Shown: positions 1-8,373 of the stretch, piece by piece
How the letters are laid out: every line of letters begins with the position of its first letter
How positions within the stretch are numbered: position 1 is the first letter of the stretch
DNA from: Spirochaetales bacterium
GTDB lineage: Bacteria > Spirochaetota > JAAYUW01
DNA: 39,722 bases
Assembly: GCA_012797605.1 (NCBI GenBank)
Contig: JAAZOT010000077.1
Location: 1 to 39,722, forward strand
Direction of reading: 5' to 3'
The notes under the pieces: generated by a model
The model's database searches: none
What the model was told of the DNA's origin: nothing
Seen by the model: the letters and a program-made list of their open reading frames with translations, nothing else
Position numbers and translations under genes: made by a program

Positions 1-117
1 AAAGAGATGATAAAAAAATATATAGCAAATCAACCTTTTATGTGGGAAATTTCTGGAGATCCTAACCAGATTTCTTTGATTAACCCAGCTGATTTTACTT
101 ACCTTGGAACAAAATAA
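1..117 (+). CDS. C-terminal fragment of an unidentified protein (5' end outside window)
   Basis: The frame is open from base 1 to a TAA at 115-117 and encodes the last 38 residues of a protein. The tail contains the segment QPFMWEISGDP. A Trp-Glu followed by Ser-Gly-Asp near the C-terminus loosely resembles the last strand of glycoside hydrolase family 18-type TIM barrels, but the fragment is too short to assign. A clear intrinsic terminator follows about 30 bases after the stop, which supports this being the genuine end of a transcription unit. The function is not recognised. Confidence 0.6.
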   Translation, partial: KEMIKKYIANQPFMWEISGDPNQISLINPADFTYLGTK

Positions 118-147
118 ATCAATGAAATTTTGATTTTTAAAATTTAC

Positions 148-186
148 AAAAAAGGACTATCTCCCTTTGAGGTAGTCCTTTTTTTT
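148..186 (+). terminator. Rho-independent terminator of the upstream gene
   Basis: A nine-pair stem GGACTATCT / AGGTAGTCC (one T-G wobble) closes a seven-base loop. It is flanked by an A-run on the left and a run of eight T on the right. The A/T flanks extend the pairing, so it could work in both directions. It lies 30 bases after the stop of the first, partial gene. Confidence 0.9.
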
Positions 187-478
187 ATCTTCTTTATCTT
201 TTATATATTCTATTTAATCTTCATATTTTAATCTTCTTATTTTTTTTATTTTTCTTTTTAATTTTATTTTTTTTTTTTGTTTATTTTTATTTGTTTATTT
301 TTGTTTGTTTTTTATTCTTCTATTTTTTTTATTTTTTTTGTTTGATTTATCTTAAACTTTCCTTAAAATTTATTATATAGATTTTTCAAGTCTTATATTA
401 AATTTTATTATAAATTCGATTTACAATATTTTATATATTGCCAATTTTTTATTAGTTTTATATTTTTAAGGAATCTAT
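187..478. other. T-rich gene-free spacer before cinA
   Basis: No gene is seen here. From about 187 to 357 the + strand is almost all T, with scattered A, G and C in short repeated units such as TTTATTTT, TTTGTTTATT and TTTGTTTG. From about 360 to 470 it becomes ordinary A/T-rich sequence that should hold the cinA promoter, but no convincing -35/-10 pair could be fixed. An AAGGA ribosome site starts around 469. Confidence 0.6.
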
Positions 479-1813
479 ATGAAAGGAATAGCATTTATAA
501 TCGGATCCGAAATTTTAGATGGAAAAACGCTAGATACAGATTCCATCTATCTTTATAAATTCTGCCAAAAATTTGCAATTGAAATTGAAAAAAAATTAAT
601 ATTAAAAGATGAAGAAAAAATCATAATAAACTCGGTAAATAAAGAAATAAATGATTTTGATTTTTTCTTTTTCATAGGTGGGCTCGGTCCCACATTTGAT
701 GATTTAACACTAGACTCAGTTACTAAATATTTTGATTTGCCTATCCAATATGATAAAGACCAGATTGATAAAATAAAAAAATTCTTATCTTCAAGAAATA
801 TTTTTGATAAAAATCTGATAAATTTAAACCTAAAACAAGCTCGATATATTGGAAAACCTTTGCGAAATATTAAGGGTATGGCATTGGGTTCCTATTTTAA
901 AATAGATTTTAACAAAAATATAAAACACTTCTTCTTGCTTCCAGGTCCTAAATTTGAGTTTGAAAGTATGTTAGATGAAGAAGTAAGTGAAATTTTAAAG
1001 CTTATCAGTAAAAATAATAATTATTATTATCAAAAGGATATCTATGTTTACAATATCGCAGAAAGTTCACTTAATAACCTATTAAACTCGATTGGATTTA
1101 AAACTCTATATGGAATATATGCTAAAGAACATTTGAAAGTTCTAACTTTTCAATCTAAAAATTTAAATCAAATTAATCAAGATTTATCAAAGATTTTAAG
1201 TTATGAGAATTTACTTGGTTATTATTTAAAGGATTTCAATGCTGATTTTATTTTTAATAAATCTAATATTGATAAGATGGAGTTTTTAACAGATTTAAGT
1301 CTAATAATAACCGACCCCATTGAATTTAAAGATATATTTTTTAATTTTATAAAGTATAAAGGTTTACGATTCTCTGCTGCGGAATCTTGTTCTGGTGGAT
1401 TATTATCGCAATTAATCACATCGATTCCACACGCCTCCAATAATTTTTTAGGTTCAGTTGTTTGTTATAGCCCTTTTTCAAAAGAAAAATTATTAAAAGT
1501 TCAAAGAAATATTATTGATAAATTTGGAACTGTATCACCAGAAATTACAGAAATTTTAGCAAAAAACAGCTTAAAACTTTTTAATTCTGATTTTGCTATT
1601 TCCATAACGGGTTTTGCTGGACCTGATGGAGGAACCGATTTATTTCCTATCGGGACATGCTTTATTGGTATTTCAAAAATTAATAAAGATGACGCTAAGG
1701 CTAGGTCCTATAGTAAAGTATATAGATGCAATTTTAAAGGAAATAGGACAACTATCCAAAATCTATCGGTTATTTTTAGCATGTTTCTTGCAATTTATAA
1801 TTTATATGATTAA
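479..1813 (+). CDS. cinA: CinA-family protein (MoCF-like domain plus nicotinamide-nucleotide amidase domain)
   Basis: At 444 residues this is close to the usual two-domain CinA length. The N-terminal half is the molybdopterin-binding-like domain with the segment GGLGPTFDDLT near residues 65-75. The C-terminal part from about residue 295 is the amidase domain (NMN to nicotinate mononucleotide in characterised members). It has AESCSGG at 301-307 holding the expected catalytic Ser303, then a FGTVSPE segment, and TGFAGPDGGT followed by PIGT. The family usually has AES(C/A)TGG, so Ser for Thr is a mild change. The N-terminal GSEILDGKTLDTD differs from the common GTELLxGxxxNTN. The start is an ATG with AAGGA about eight bases upstream. 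The phosphohexomutase gene follows 19 bases after the stop, probably in one transcript. Confidence 0.92.
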   Translation: MKGIAFIIGSEILDGKTLDTDSIYLYKFCQKFAIEIEKKLILKDEEKIIINSVNKEINDFDFFFFIGGLGPTFDDLTLDSVTKYFDLPIQYDKDQIDKIKKFLSSRNIFDKNLINLNLKQARYIGKPLRNIKGMALGSYFKIDFNKNIKHFFLLPGPKFEFESMLDEEVSEILKLISKNNNYYYQKDIYVYNIAESSLNNLLNSIGFKTLYGIYAKEHLKVLTFQSKNLNQINQDLSKILSYENLLGYYLKDFNADFIFNKSNIDKMEFLTDLSLIITDPIEFKDIFFNFIKYKGLRFSAAESCSGGLLSQLITSIPHASNNFLGSVVCYSPFSKEKLLKVQRNIIDKFGTVSPEITEILAKNSLKLFNSDFAISITGFAGPDGGTDLFPIGTCFIGISKINKDDAKARSYSKVYRCNFKGNRTTIQNLSVIFSMFLAIYNLYD

Positions 1814-1832
1814 AAATCAATAAGGGGGAAAA

Positions 1833-3176
1833 ATGGGTGTTTTTAAATCTTATGATATTAGAGGTATTTACAATAAAGAATGGAATAAAGATATTGCTTA
1901 CAAAATCGGTAATTTTATCCCTCAAATTTTTCAAATAGACAAAATATTAATAGGAAGAGATGCAAGACTTTCTTCAAACGAAATTTTTGATGCACTATCA
2001 AATGGTCTAACAGATGCTTCTGTTGATGTATATGATTCTTCACTTACGACAACACCTATGATTTACTTCGGCACCTCTTTTTTTGATTTCCCTTTTTCAA
2101 TAATGATAACTGCTAGTCATAATCCTAAAGAGTATAATGGACTTAAAATCTCAGGTAAAAACTCTATACCTATTGGATATGAAACTGGCATTAATCAAAT
2201 TGAAGATGCTATAATAAATAATAAATTAGATATAATTAAGAATTCAAATAAAGGTAAAATTTATGAACATAAGTTTCATGATGAGTACTCTAAATTTCTT
2301 ATTAAATATAAAGAAAAAATTCGTTCAATAAAATATGTAATAGATTTTTCAAATGGTATGGCTTCATTATTTAAAGATTCTTTATTTTACGATGCTAAAA
2401 ATGTTATAAACTCAACTATTGATGGGAATTTCCCTGCCCATGAGCCAAATCCATTGGAAAAAGAAAATAGGGAGCAAATTGTAGAACTTGTTAAAGAAGA
2501 AAAAGCAGATATCGGTGTTATTTTTGATGGTGATGCGGATAGAGTCATGTTCATTGACGAAAATGGTGATTTTATCTCACCAGATTTAATAATTGCTTTG
2601 TTGGGTTTATATTTCAAAGATAGAAAACCATTTAATGTACTTTATGATATTAGAACTTCCAAATCTGTTGACATTTACTTAAACTCAATCGGTGCAACAA
2701 CTTTTATGTGGAAGGTTGGACATGCCTATGCAAAACGCAAATTAAAAGAGATAGATGGTGTATTCGGAGGTGAACTTGCTGGACATTACTATTATAAGGA
2801 TTTCTATTTTTGCGATTCTGGAATTTTAACTTCACTTCTAGTCTTGAATATGGTTGAGAAACTAAAAGAAGAAAAGATATCTATCTCTAGCTGGATCAAA
2901 AGTATTACTAAATATTATAATTCAGGGGAGATTAACTTTAAGATCAACAATAAAAATGAAGCAATCGAAGCAGTTATCAATAAAATTTCTTCTAAATATA
3001 AAATAGAAAAAAAATTCGATTTTGATGGTTATAGAGTAGAATTCGATAACTGGTGGTTCAACATAAGACCATCTAATACTGAACCTCTTTTAAGACTAAT
3101 AATAGAAGCAAATGATGAAAATCTATTAGAAGAGAGAAAGTCTGAAATTATCGATGTAATAAATAATTTTACTTAA
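1833..3176 (+). CDS. Phosphomannomutase / phosphoglucomutase family protein
   Basis: This alpha-D-phosphohexomutase interconverts hexose 1- and 6-phosphates, feeding sugar nucleotides and cell-surface sugars. All four active-site motifs are visible. YDIRGIY lies at 7-13. TASHNP carries the phosphoserine Ser95. DGDADR holds the Mg ligands Asp232, Asp234 and Asp236. GGELAGH is the sugar-binding loop, and RPSNTEP near the C-terminus is the phosphate-binding loop. The 447 residues are typical of the bacterial ManB/AlgC/PgcA group. Which sugar is preferred cannot be read from the sequence, because the loop reads GELAGH rather than the commoner GExSGH. A strong AAGGGGG ribosome site lies a few bases before the ATG, directly after cinA. 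Confidence 0.93.
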   Translation: MGVFKSYDIRGIYNKEWNKDIAYKIGNFIPQIFQIDKILIGRDARLSSNEIFDALSNGLTDASVDVYDSSLTTTPMIYFGTSFFDFPFSIMITASHNPKEYNGLKISGKNSIPIGYETGINQIEDAIINNKLDIIKNSNKGKIYEHKFHDEYSKFLIKYKEKIRSIKYVIDFSNGMASLFKDSLFYDAKNVINSTIDGNFPAHEPNPLEKENREQIVELVKEEKADIGVIFDGDADRVMFIDENGDFISPDLIIALLGLYFKDRKPFNVLYDIRTSKSVDIYLNSIGATTFMWKVGHAYAKRKLKEIDGVFGGELAGHYYYKDFYFCDSGILTSLLVLNMVEKLKEEKISISSWIKSITKYYNSGEINFKINNKNEAIEAVINKISSKYKIEKKFDFDGYRVEFDNWWFNIRPSNTEPLLRLIIEANDENLLEERKSEIIDVINNFT

Positions 3177-3243
3177 TTAAATTTCTTTTTCTTTTAATAA
3201 AAAATAAAAGCAATAAGTTAAAAATAATAATAAAGGATAAGAT

Positions 3244-5307
3244 ATGGATTTTGCAAACAATGATTTTATTAAATCAAGAATTCAAAAAGTTGAAGAACTT
3301 CGAAAACTTCAAAAAATTGTCTATAAAAACAAATTTGAAAAAGATGGAAACATTGAAGATATTTTGAAGATAGAATTAGGACAAAAGGTTAAAGCTGCTG
3401 GAAGAATTATTGCAATAAGAGAATTTGGAAAACTCATTTTTTTTCATATTCAAGATTTTTCTGGGAAAATACAAGTTGCAATAGATATTTCTACAGTTGG
3501 CGAAGAAAAAATTAGTTATTTTAAGAAATATGTGGATATAGCTGATTTTATTGGTGTAACTGGAAAATTAATTTTAACTAAGACTGGTGAAAAAACAATA
3601 CAAGCGGAAGACTTTATACTTTTATCAAAAGCAATAAGACCTCTTCCAGAAAAATGGCACGGAATTGCCGATCAAGAAACTAAATATAGACAGCGATACC
3701 TTGATTTAGCAATGAATCCTTCCTCAATGAAAAGATTTTTGAATAGAAGCAAGTTGATTTCCACTATCAGAAATTTTCTTGAATCTCATAAATTTATTGA
3801 AGTTGAAACACCTATTTTGCAAAACAAAAAATCTGGTGCTCTTGCAAGACCTTTTGTCACACATCATACAGCATTAGATATTGATTTGTATTTAAGAATT
3901 TCACCAGAAACATACTTAAAAAGATGCATTGCTGGTGGTTTTGATCGTGTTTATGAATTTGCAAAATCTTTTAGGAATGAAGGAATCGACCCTTCTCATC
4001 TTCAAGAATTTACCTTACTTGAATTTTATGCTGCTTATTGGGATTATAAACAACTTATGCAGTTTACCCAAGATTTGATACAGCATATTATTCTTACTAT
4101 GAATGGTTCTATGAAGATTACATATAAAGGACAAGAAATCGATTTTTCAGGACAATGGCCGATATATTCTTTTAGAGACTTGATCATACAACATGCAGAT
4201 ATCGATATAGATAAATTCCAAACAGCAGAATCTCTTCGTGATGAAATCAAAAGGAAAGGGATAATCTTAGAAGATATGGATAAACTTGGAAGAGGAAATC
4301 TTATAGATCAACTATATAAAAAGGTTGCAAGACCTAAAATGATTAATCCTCAATTTTTGATAAATCATCCAATAGATCTTTCTCCACTTGCAAGAAAAAA
4401 TGATGAAAACCCCTTGGAAACTGATAGATTTCAACTTGTAGTTAATACATGGGAAATTGTAAATGCCTATTCCGAGCTTGTAGACCCAATAGACCAAAGG
4501 CAAAGATTTGAAGAACAAGCCAAAGCTCATGCTGCTGGTGATGAAGATGCTCTTGAAATGGATGAAGATTTTTGCTTATGCGTTGATCATGGCCTTCCAC
4601 CTATTGCTGGTTGGGGAATGGGAATTGATAGATTTATGGCTTTAATTTCTGACTGTGAAAACCTAAAAGATGTTGTTTTATTTCCTCTCATGAGACCAAT
4701 TGGGCAAGAAGATAAAGATAATCTTTCCTTCCCCCAGTTAAAAAAAGCTCCTATTGATAGAAAAACTGCCTTGGAAATAATAAAAAAGCATATAAGTTCT
4801 GATTCATTATTAAAACATAGTTTGGCATCAGCAGCAGTTATGGAAGGATTAGCAGAATATTTTAGCCAGGATAAAGAAAACTTTTATCTTGCAGGTCTTT
4901 TACATGATATAGATTTTGAATTGATTGATAATAATTTTGAGCTCCATGGAATACAATCTATAGAAATTTTAAAACCTTATGGACTTGACGAAAATATTTT
5001 GCATGCCATTCAGTCTCATAATGAAGAATTTACAAAAGTCAAAAGAGTTAACAATCTTGATTTTGCACTTACTGCTGCAGAATCTGTTACCGGTTTGATT
5101 TCGGCAACGGCACTGATCTTACCAAGCAAAAAACTTTCTGATGTAAAAGCAGACTCAGTAATAAAAAGGATGAAAAAAAAGGATTTTGCTAAAAATGTCA
5201 ACAGAGAGTCAATTCTGTTAATTGAAAAAACTGGATTGAATCTTGAGAAATTTATTGATATTGCTATTTCATCTATGCAAAAAATAGCTAATCAACTTGG
5301 TCTTTAG
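3244..5307 (+). CDS. lysS: Class II lysyl-tRNA synthetase fused to a C-terminal HD-superfamily hydrolase domain
   Basis: Residues 1 to about 495 form a class II LysRS that charges tRNA-Lys. An OB-fold anticodon domain comes first, then the catalytic core with RPFVTHHTALDIDLYLRIS, motif 2 (FRNEGIDPSH), NAYSELVDP, and motif 3 (GWGMGIDRF). Residues about 505-687 form a complete extra domain of the small HD-hydrolase type (COG2316-like). It shows His525, the doublet His554-Asp555 in GLLHDID, His568, His592 and the family-typical PSKKLSDVKADSV and NVNRES. Where that family usually reads AADELTG, this protein has AAESVTG with Glu613 at the expected Asp. The substrate of the HD domain is unknown. 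No frameshift separates the domains. The start is an ATG with AAGGA six bases upstream. The core deviates from canonical LysRS at PET for PEL and HLQEFT for HNPEFT. Confidence 0.93.
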   Translation: MDFANNDFIKSRIQKVEELRKLQKIVYKNKFEKDGNIEDILKIELGQKVKAAGRIIAIREFGKLIFFHIQDFSGKIQVAIDISTVGEEKISYFKKYVDIADFIGVTGKLILTKTGEKTIQAEDFILLSKAIRPLPEKWHGIADQETKYRQRYLDLAMNPSSMKRFLNRSKLISTIRNFLESHKFIEVETPILQNKKSGALARPFVTHHTALDIDLYLRISPETYLKRCIAGGFDRVYEFAKSFRNEGIDPSHLQEFTLLEFYAAYWDYKQLMQFTQDLIQHIILTMNGSMKITYKGQEIDFSGQWPIYSFRDLIIQHADIDIDKFQTAESLRDEIKRKGIILEDMDKLGRGNLIDQLYKKVARPKMINPQFLINHPIDLSPLARKNDENPLETDRFQLVVNTWEIVNAYSELVDPIDQRQRFEEQAKAHAAGDEDALEMDEDFCLCVDHGLPPIAGWGMGIDRFMALISDCENLKDVVLFPLMRPIGQEDKDNLSFPQLKKAPIDRKTALEIIKKHISSDSLLKHSLASAAVMEGLAEYFSQDKENFYLAGLLHDIDFELIDNNFELHGIQSIEILKPYGLDENILHAIQSHNEEFTKVKRVNNLDFALTAAESVTGLISATALILPSKKLSDVKADSVIKRMKKKDFAKNVNRESILLIEKTGLNLEKFIDIAISSMQKIANQLGL

Positions 5308-5337
5308 TTTATATTAAGGCTATTATATTCTTTAATA

Positions 5338-6126
5338 TTGACAAAAAATATTTTTATTATAAAAATGTGCAATTTTACACTAATAGAAGATGATTTTTCA
5401 ATTAAGATTTTATATAATAATTATAAGATAATATTTACAAAAAGAGCAGCTGGTAATTTCTCATTTCAACAAATGTATTTTAGTTCAAAAATTACTTCGG
5501 AAGCAAGATACAATTTTTCAAAAAAATACGAAATTTCACCTTTTCATATTTACAACCCTATACTTGAACATGACAACAAATATCACATTGCTGAAAAGCC
5601 TTTAGATATTGAATACTACAATCCTCAATCACAAATAGGTAATGCAGATGCTATCCTTATATTAAATAAAGATCTATATGGTATGATTACATTTGCAGAT
5701 TGTATACCCTTAGCGCTTATAAACCTTAAAAAAGCCGCTTGTGCATCCATTCATCTAGGTTCAAGAAGTATAGTTAAAGATGCAATTTCATCTTTTGTGA
5801 AAGAATGGATGACAAATTTCGATTTATATCCAGATAGTTGGATAGCAATAATAGGTCCTTCTATTTTTTATCAAGACTATGAGATTAAATCTGACTTTAT
5901 TAATTTTATTGAACAAAAAAATATTGAATTATTAAAATTCAATTATCTTATTGACCAAAAATACTTTTTTGACAATCGTGCTGCACTAATTTATCAATTA
6001 AATAAAATAGGTATTAATAATATAATTAAATTGGATTTCAACACATATTCCGATAAAAGATTTTCATCATATAGAAAAGATAAACCAAATCATATTACAC
6101 AAGCGTTATTTGTTTCTTTTTCTTAA
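5338..6126 (+). CDS. Divergent PgeF/YfiH-family (laccase-domain) protein
   Basis: The family comprises peptidoglycan-editing (purine nucleoside/laccase-like) cytoplasmic enzymes with a Cys-His-His metal site. Visible here are GNADA, FADCIPLAL with Cys122, SIHLGSRSIV with His139, and IIGPSI followed by YEI, in the usual order over 262 residues. The family signature around the second His is normally HAGWRG, here HLGSRS, and the usual Q-V-H-G segment near residue 80 is unclear, so activity may differ. The assigned start is TTG at 5338 without a good ribosome site. An in-frame ATG at 5365 would lose nine residues and keep the whole domain. The stop overlaps the convergent aminotransferase stop by four bases. 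The gene lies 30 bases after lysS and may be cotranscribed with it. Confidence 0.75.
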   Translation: MTKNIFIIKMCNFTLIEDDFSIKILYNNYKIIFTKRAAGNFSFQQMYFSSKITSEARYNFSKKYEISPFHIYNPILEHDNKYHIAEKPLDIEYYNPQSQIGNADAILILNKDLYGMITFADCIPLALINLKKAACASIHLGSRSIVKDAISSFVKEWMTNFDLYPDSWIAIIGPSIFYQDYEIKSDFINFIEQKNIELLKFNYLIDQKYFFDNRAALIYQLNKIGINNIIKLDFNTYSDKRFSSYRKDKPNHITQALFVSFS

Positions 6127-7286
6127 TTTAAATTCATACTGCACCACTGTTCGATATTTTTATATAAGAAATCTATCTCCTCTTTAGTAGTAATAAAAGA
6201 GGTTGAAATTCTTATAATATCTATTGGGAAATAGGAACAAATAATTCCTTTATTGTAAAGGCAAGTCAGCAATTCTTTGGTCTTTGAACCAATTGAAATA
6301 GCGATAATCGAGCTTTTATAATCCCTATAATTTCCCGGAGATGAAATAATCTTGAACTTCTCAAATCTATTTTCTATTTGAATTAATTTCTCTAACAGAT
6401 ATTTTGATGAACCTTCAATATATCTATTTATTTTATCAAAACCGACTAAATTTGCTAATTTAAAAGCCCCTTCGAAACTACAAAAAGGAAGAGGACTTCT
6501 ATTAGAAATTTCATGACTTTTTAATAAACTTTTATTATCATAATCAAATAGGTTTTCCATATTTCGCCAACCTTGAAAAAATGGCATAGAACTGATATTA
6601 ATATATGATACTGAATGCCCTGGATAACCTAAAAGCCACTTATGCAATACTGATACGAAAATTACATCTGGATAATTATTGACATTTAATATCCCCCAAT
6701 ATGGAAATTGAGAAAAATCAACTATCAATTTCACACCCTTCGATTTACAATACGAATTAATTAAATCTAGGTCATGGGTAAAACCATTAAAAAAATCGAC
6801 TAAACTTATTATGAAAATATCTGATTTAATCTTCTCTTCACACCATTTCTTATCGATACCTTCTTGAGGGTATTCCACTAAATTTAATTTGCATAGATTT
6901 AGTGATTCAAGACTTTTAACTGGAAGTATAAGAGAAGGGAAATTCATTTTGTATGTCGAAATTATTGGAATTCTTTTTTCAGTATCGAGATAATCTCTTA
7001 TAATTTGTAATAAAACATTTGATATAACGGAAGAAACAGGTCCTAAGAAGTACCAATTTCCTTTTGTCCCACCAAATACCGAGGTTACATGGTTTCTAAC
7101 TTCCTCTTGGTACTTTTCGACTTTTTTTGTAAAATTAGAACCATATCCAAAGATACTATTAAATTTATGTGTTTCTCTCAAAATAGTTTTAGGAACTTTT
7201 GCTAAATTTGCATAGTTAAAATAATAGTTATCTTTCTTTATTTTGAAATATGATAAAATAAAACGCAAACTTTTTTTTGTTTCCAT
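6123..7286 (-). CDS. Class V (PLP-dependent) aminotransferase-fold protein, kynureninase/cysteine desulfurase-like
   Basis: This is a 387-residue fold-type I pyridoxal-phosphate enzyme. The centre carries LIVDFSQFPYWG, with the Asp that pairs with the PLP ring nitrogen. About 25 residues later comes VSVLHKWLLGYPG, whose Lys should form the Schiff base. The GYPG after the lysine is closer to kynureninase (YKYLNxGPG) than to cysteine desulfurases. The N-terminal half has NYANLAKVP and a FGGTKGNWYFLGPVS segment that would bind the cofactor phosphate. The substrate cannot be named. No active-site Cys loop typical of SufS/IscS is evident, so sulfur mobilisation is less likely. The start has AAGGG before ATG. 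The NIF3-family gene lies upstream on the same strand, 52 bases away, so the two may be one unit. Confidence 0.82.
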   Translation of the reverse strand: METKKSLRFILSYFKIKKDNYYFNYANLAKVPKTILRETHKFNSIFGYGSNFTKKVEKYQEEVRNHVTSVFGGTKGNWYFLGPVSSVISNVLLQIIRDYLDTEKRIPIISTYKMNFPSLILPVKSLESLNLCKLNLVEYPQEGIDKKWCEEKIKSDIFIISLVDFFNGFTHDLDLINSYCKSKGVKLIVDFSQFPYWGILNVNNYPDVIFVSVLHKWLLGYPGHSVSYINISSMPFFQGWRNMENLFDYDNKSLLKSHEISNRSPLPFCSFEGAFKLANLVGFDKINRYIEGSSKYLLEKLIQIENRFEKFKIISSPGNYRDYKSSIIAISIGSKTKELLTCLYNKGIICSYFPIDIIRISTSFITTKEEIDFLYKNIEQWCSMNLN

Positions 7287-7338
7287 TTTCCCTTCTTAAA
7301 TTAAAAGTAAATCAACTATAATAAAATTGAATAAAGTA

Positions 7339-8094
7339 TTATAAATCATTTTCATTAAAAATTAGCTTGGTATTCAAACCATATCTTTCTTTTAATAAAT
7401 GAGAAAGAGCAATTATACCCATGACTTCACTATTGTAATGTCCAATGGATAAAATTGCCTTACCTTCTTCCAAAGCTATCTGTGGTATATGTTGAGCTAT
7501 AGAACCTGAAATAAATAGATCTACATTTCTTTCTATTGCCTCTTCAAAATACTTATATGATTCCCCCGAAATTACGGCGACTTTCTTGGGAATATCATTC
7601 AAATAATTATATATTTTTAAACTTCCCTTTTTTATGCCAGTTCTATCAGATAGATAATTTTCTATTTTCTGCATAATTTGTACTATACCAAATCCTTTTT
7701 CATTTTGACCAATTAAACCATAATTGAAAGGTTCTAAGTTGGTTAGTTCAATTATATTTGATATAATTCTGTTATGGCCAATCTCATAATTTGCATCCAT
7801 TGGAAGATGTATTCCTATAAGCGAGATATCATTTTCTAAAAGCTTTTTTACCCTATCTCTTAAGTTTCCCCTGATACTTAAAAAAGACTTACCGAAAAAA
7901 CCATGGTGAACTATTATAGCATCTGCTTTTTCTTTTATTGCGAATTCAATAACATCAATATTAATATTTACACTTAATACAACTTTATTCACTTCCTCTT
8001 TACCCTCGACCTGGATCCCATTATGACAATAATCTTCAAAGTACTGAAACTGATAGTAATTTGCTAATTCTCTTTCCAATTCGTATAAATTCAT
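7339..8094 (-). CDS. NIF3/DUF34-family metal-binding protein (GTP cyclohydrolase I type 2-like)
   Basis: The 251 residues match the short, single-lobe form of the NIF3 family, without the PII-like insert. The family metal site is visible as VHHGFFGK (around residue 62), HLPMDANYEIGHN (around 95) and, near the C-terminus, IGHYNSEVMG where the last His and Glu ligands lie. Biochemical function is unsettled in this family, and links to metal-insertion chaperoning and GTP cyclohydrolase activity have been proposed. AAAGGG precedes the ATG by five bases. The gene reads into the aminotransferase gene, so shared transcription is likely. The 187 bases upstream hold no other gene, only the tRNA-Gly promoter facing the other way. 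Confidence 0.88.
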   Translation of the reverse strand: MNLYELERELANYYQFQYFEDYCHNGIQVEGKEEVNKVVLSVNINIDVIEFAIKEKADAIIVHHGFFGKSFLSIRGNLRDRVKKLLENDISLIGIHLPMDANYEIGHNRIISNIIELTNLEPFNYGLIGQNEKGFGIVQIMQKIENYLSDRTGIKKGSLKIYNYLNDIPKKVAVISGESYKYFEEAIERNVDLFISGSIAQHIPQIALEEGKAILSIGHYNSEVMGIIALSHLLKERYGLNTKLIFNENDL

Positions 8095-8245
8095 AATTTC
8101 CCTTTATACTTGATATTAATTCTTTAGTTATATGTCAATAAAATTTATACTTTTACTAAGGTTGGATCTCAATAAAAGATATATAATATAGTTGCAAATT
8201 TACAATCTATTTATCCTTTCTTTTAATCTTTTCTTTAATGTTTTA

Positions 8246-8273
8246 TTGACTTTTTGTTAAGTTTAAATAAAAT
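8246..8273 (+). promoter_or_regulatory. Promoter of tRNA-Gly(CCC)
   Basis: TTGACT (8246-8251) and TAAAAT (8268-8273) are separated by 16 bases and end eight bases before the first base of the tRNA. Each hexamer has five of six consensus bases for the housekeeping sigma factor. The tRNA-Gly(TCC) promoter has the same 16-base spacing. Confidence 0.75.
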
Positions 8274-8281
8274 ACAGATGT

Positions 8282-8352
8282 GCACCCGTAATTCAATGGT
8301 AGAATGCCAGCTTCCCAAGCTGGATACGTGGGTTCGATTCCCATCGGGTGCT
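8282..8352 (+). tRNA. tRNA-Gly, anticodon CCC
   Basis: The 71-base cloverleaf has acceptor stem GCACCCG/CGGGTGC and discriminator T. The anticodon stem CCAGC/GCTGG closes the loop TTCCCAA with CCC at 8314-8316. The T arm is GTGGGTTCGATTCCCAT. It reads the GGG glycine codon. The CCA end is not encoded. A run of seven T follows directly, so the acceptor and T stems plus the U-run may serve as the terminator. Confidence 0.96.
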
Positions 8353-8373
8353 TTTTTTAAATCCTAATATTTT

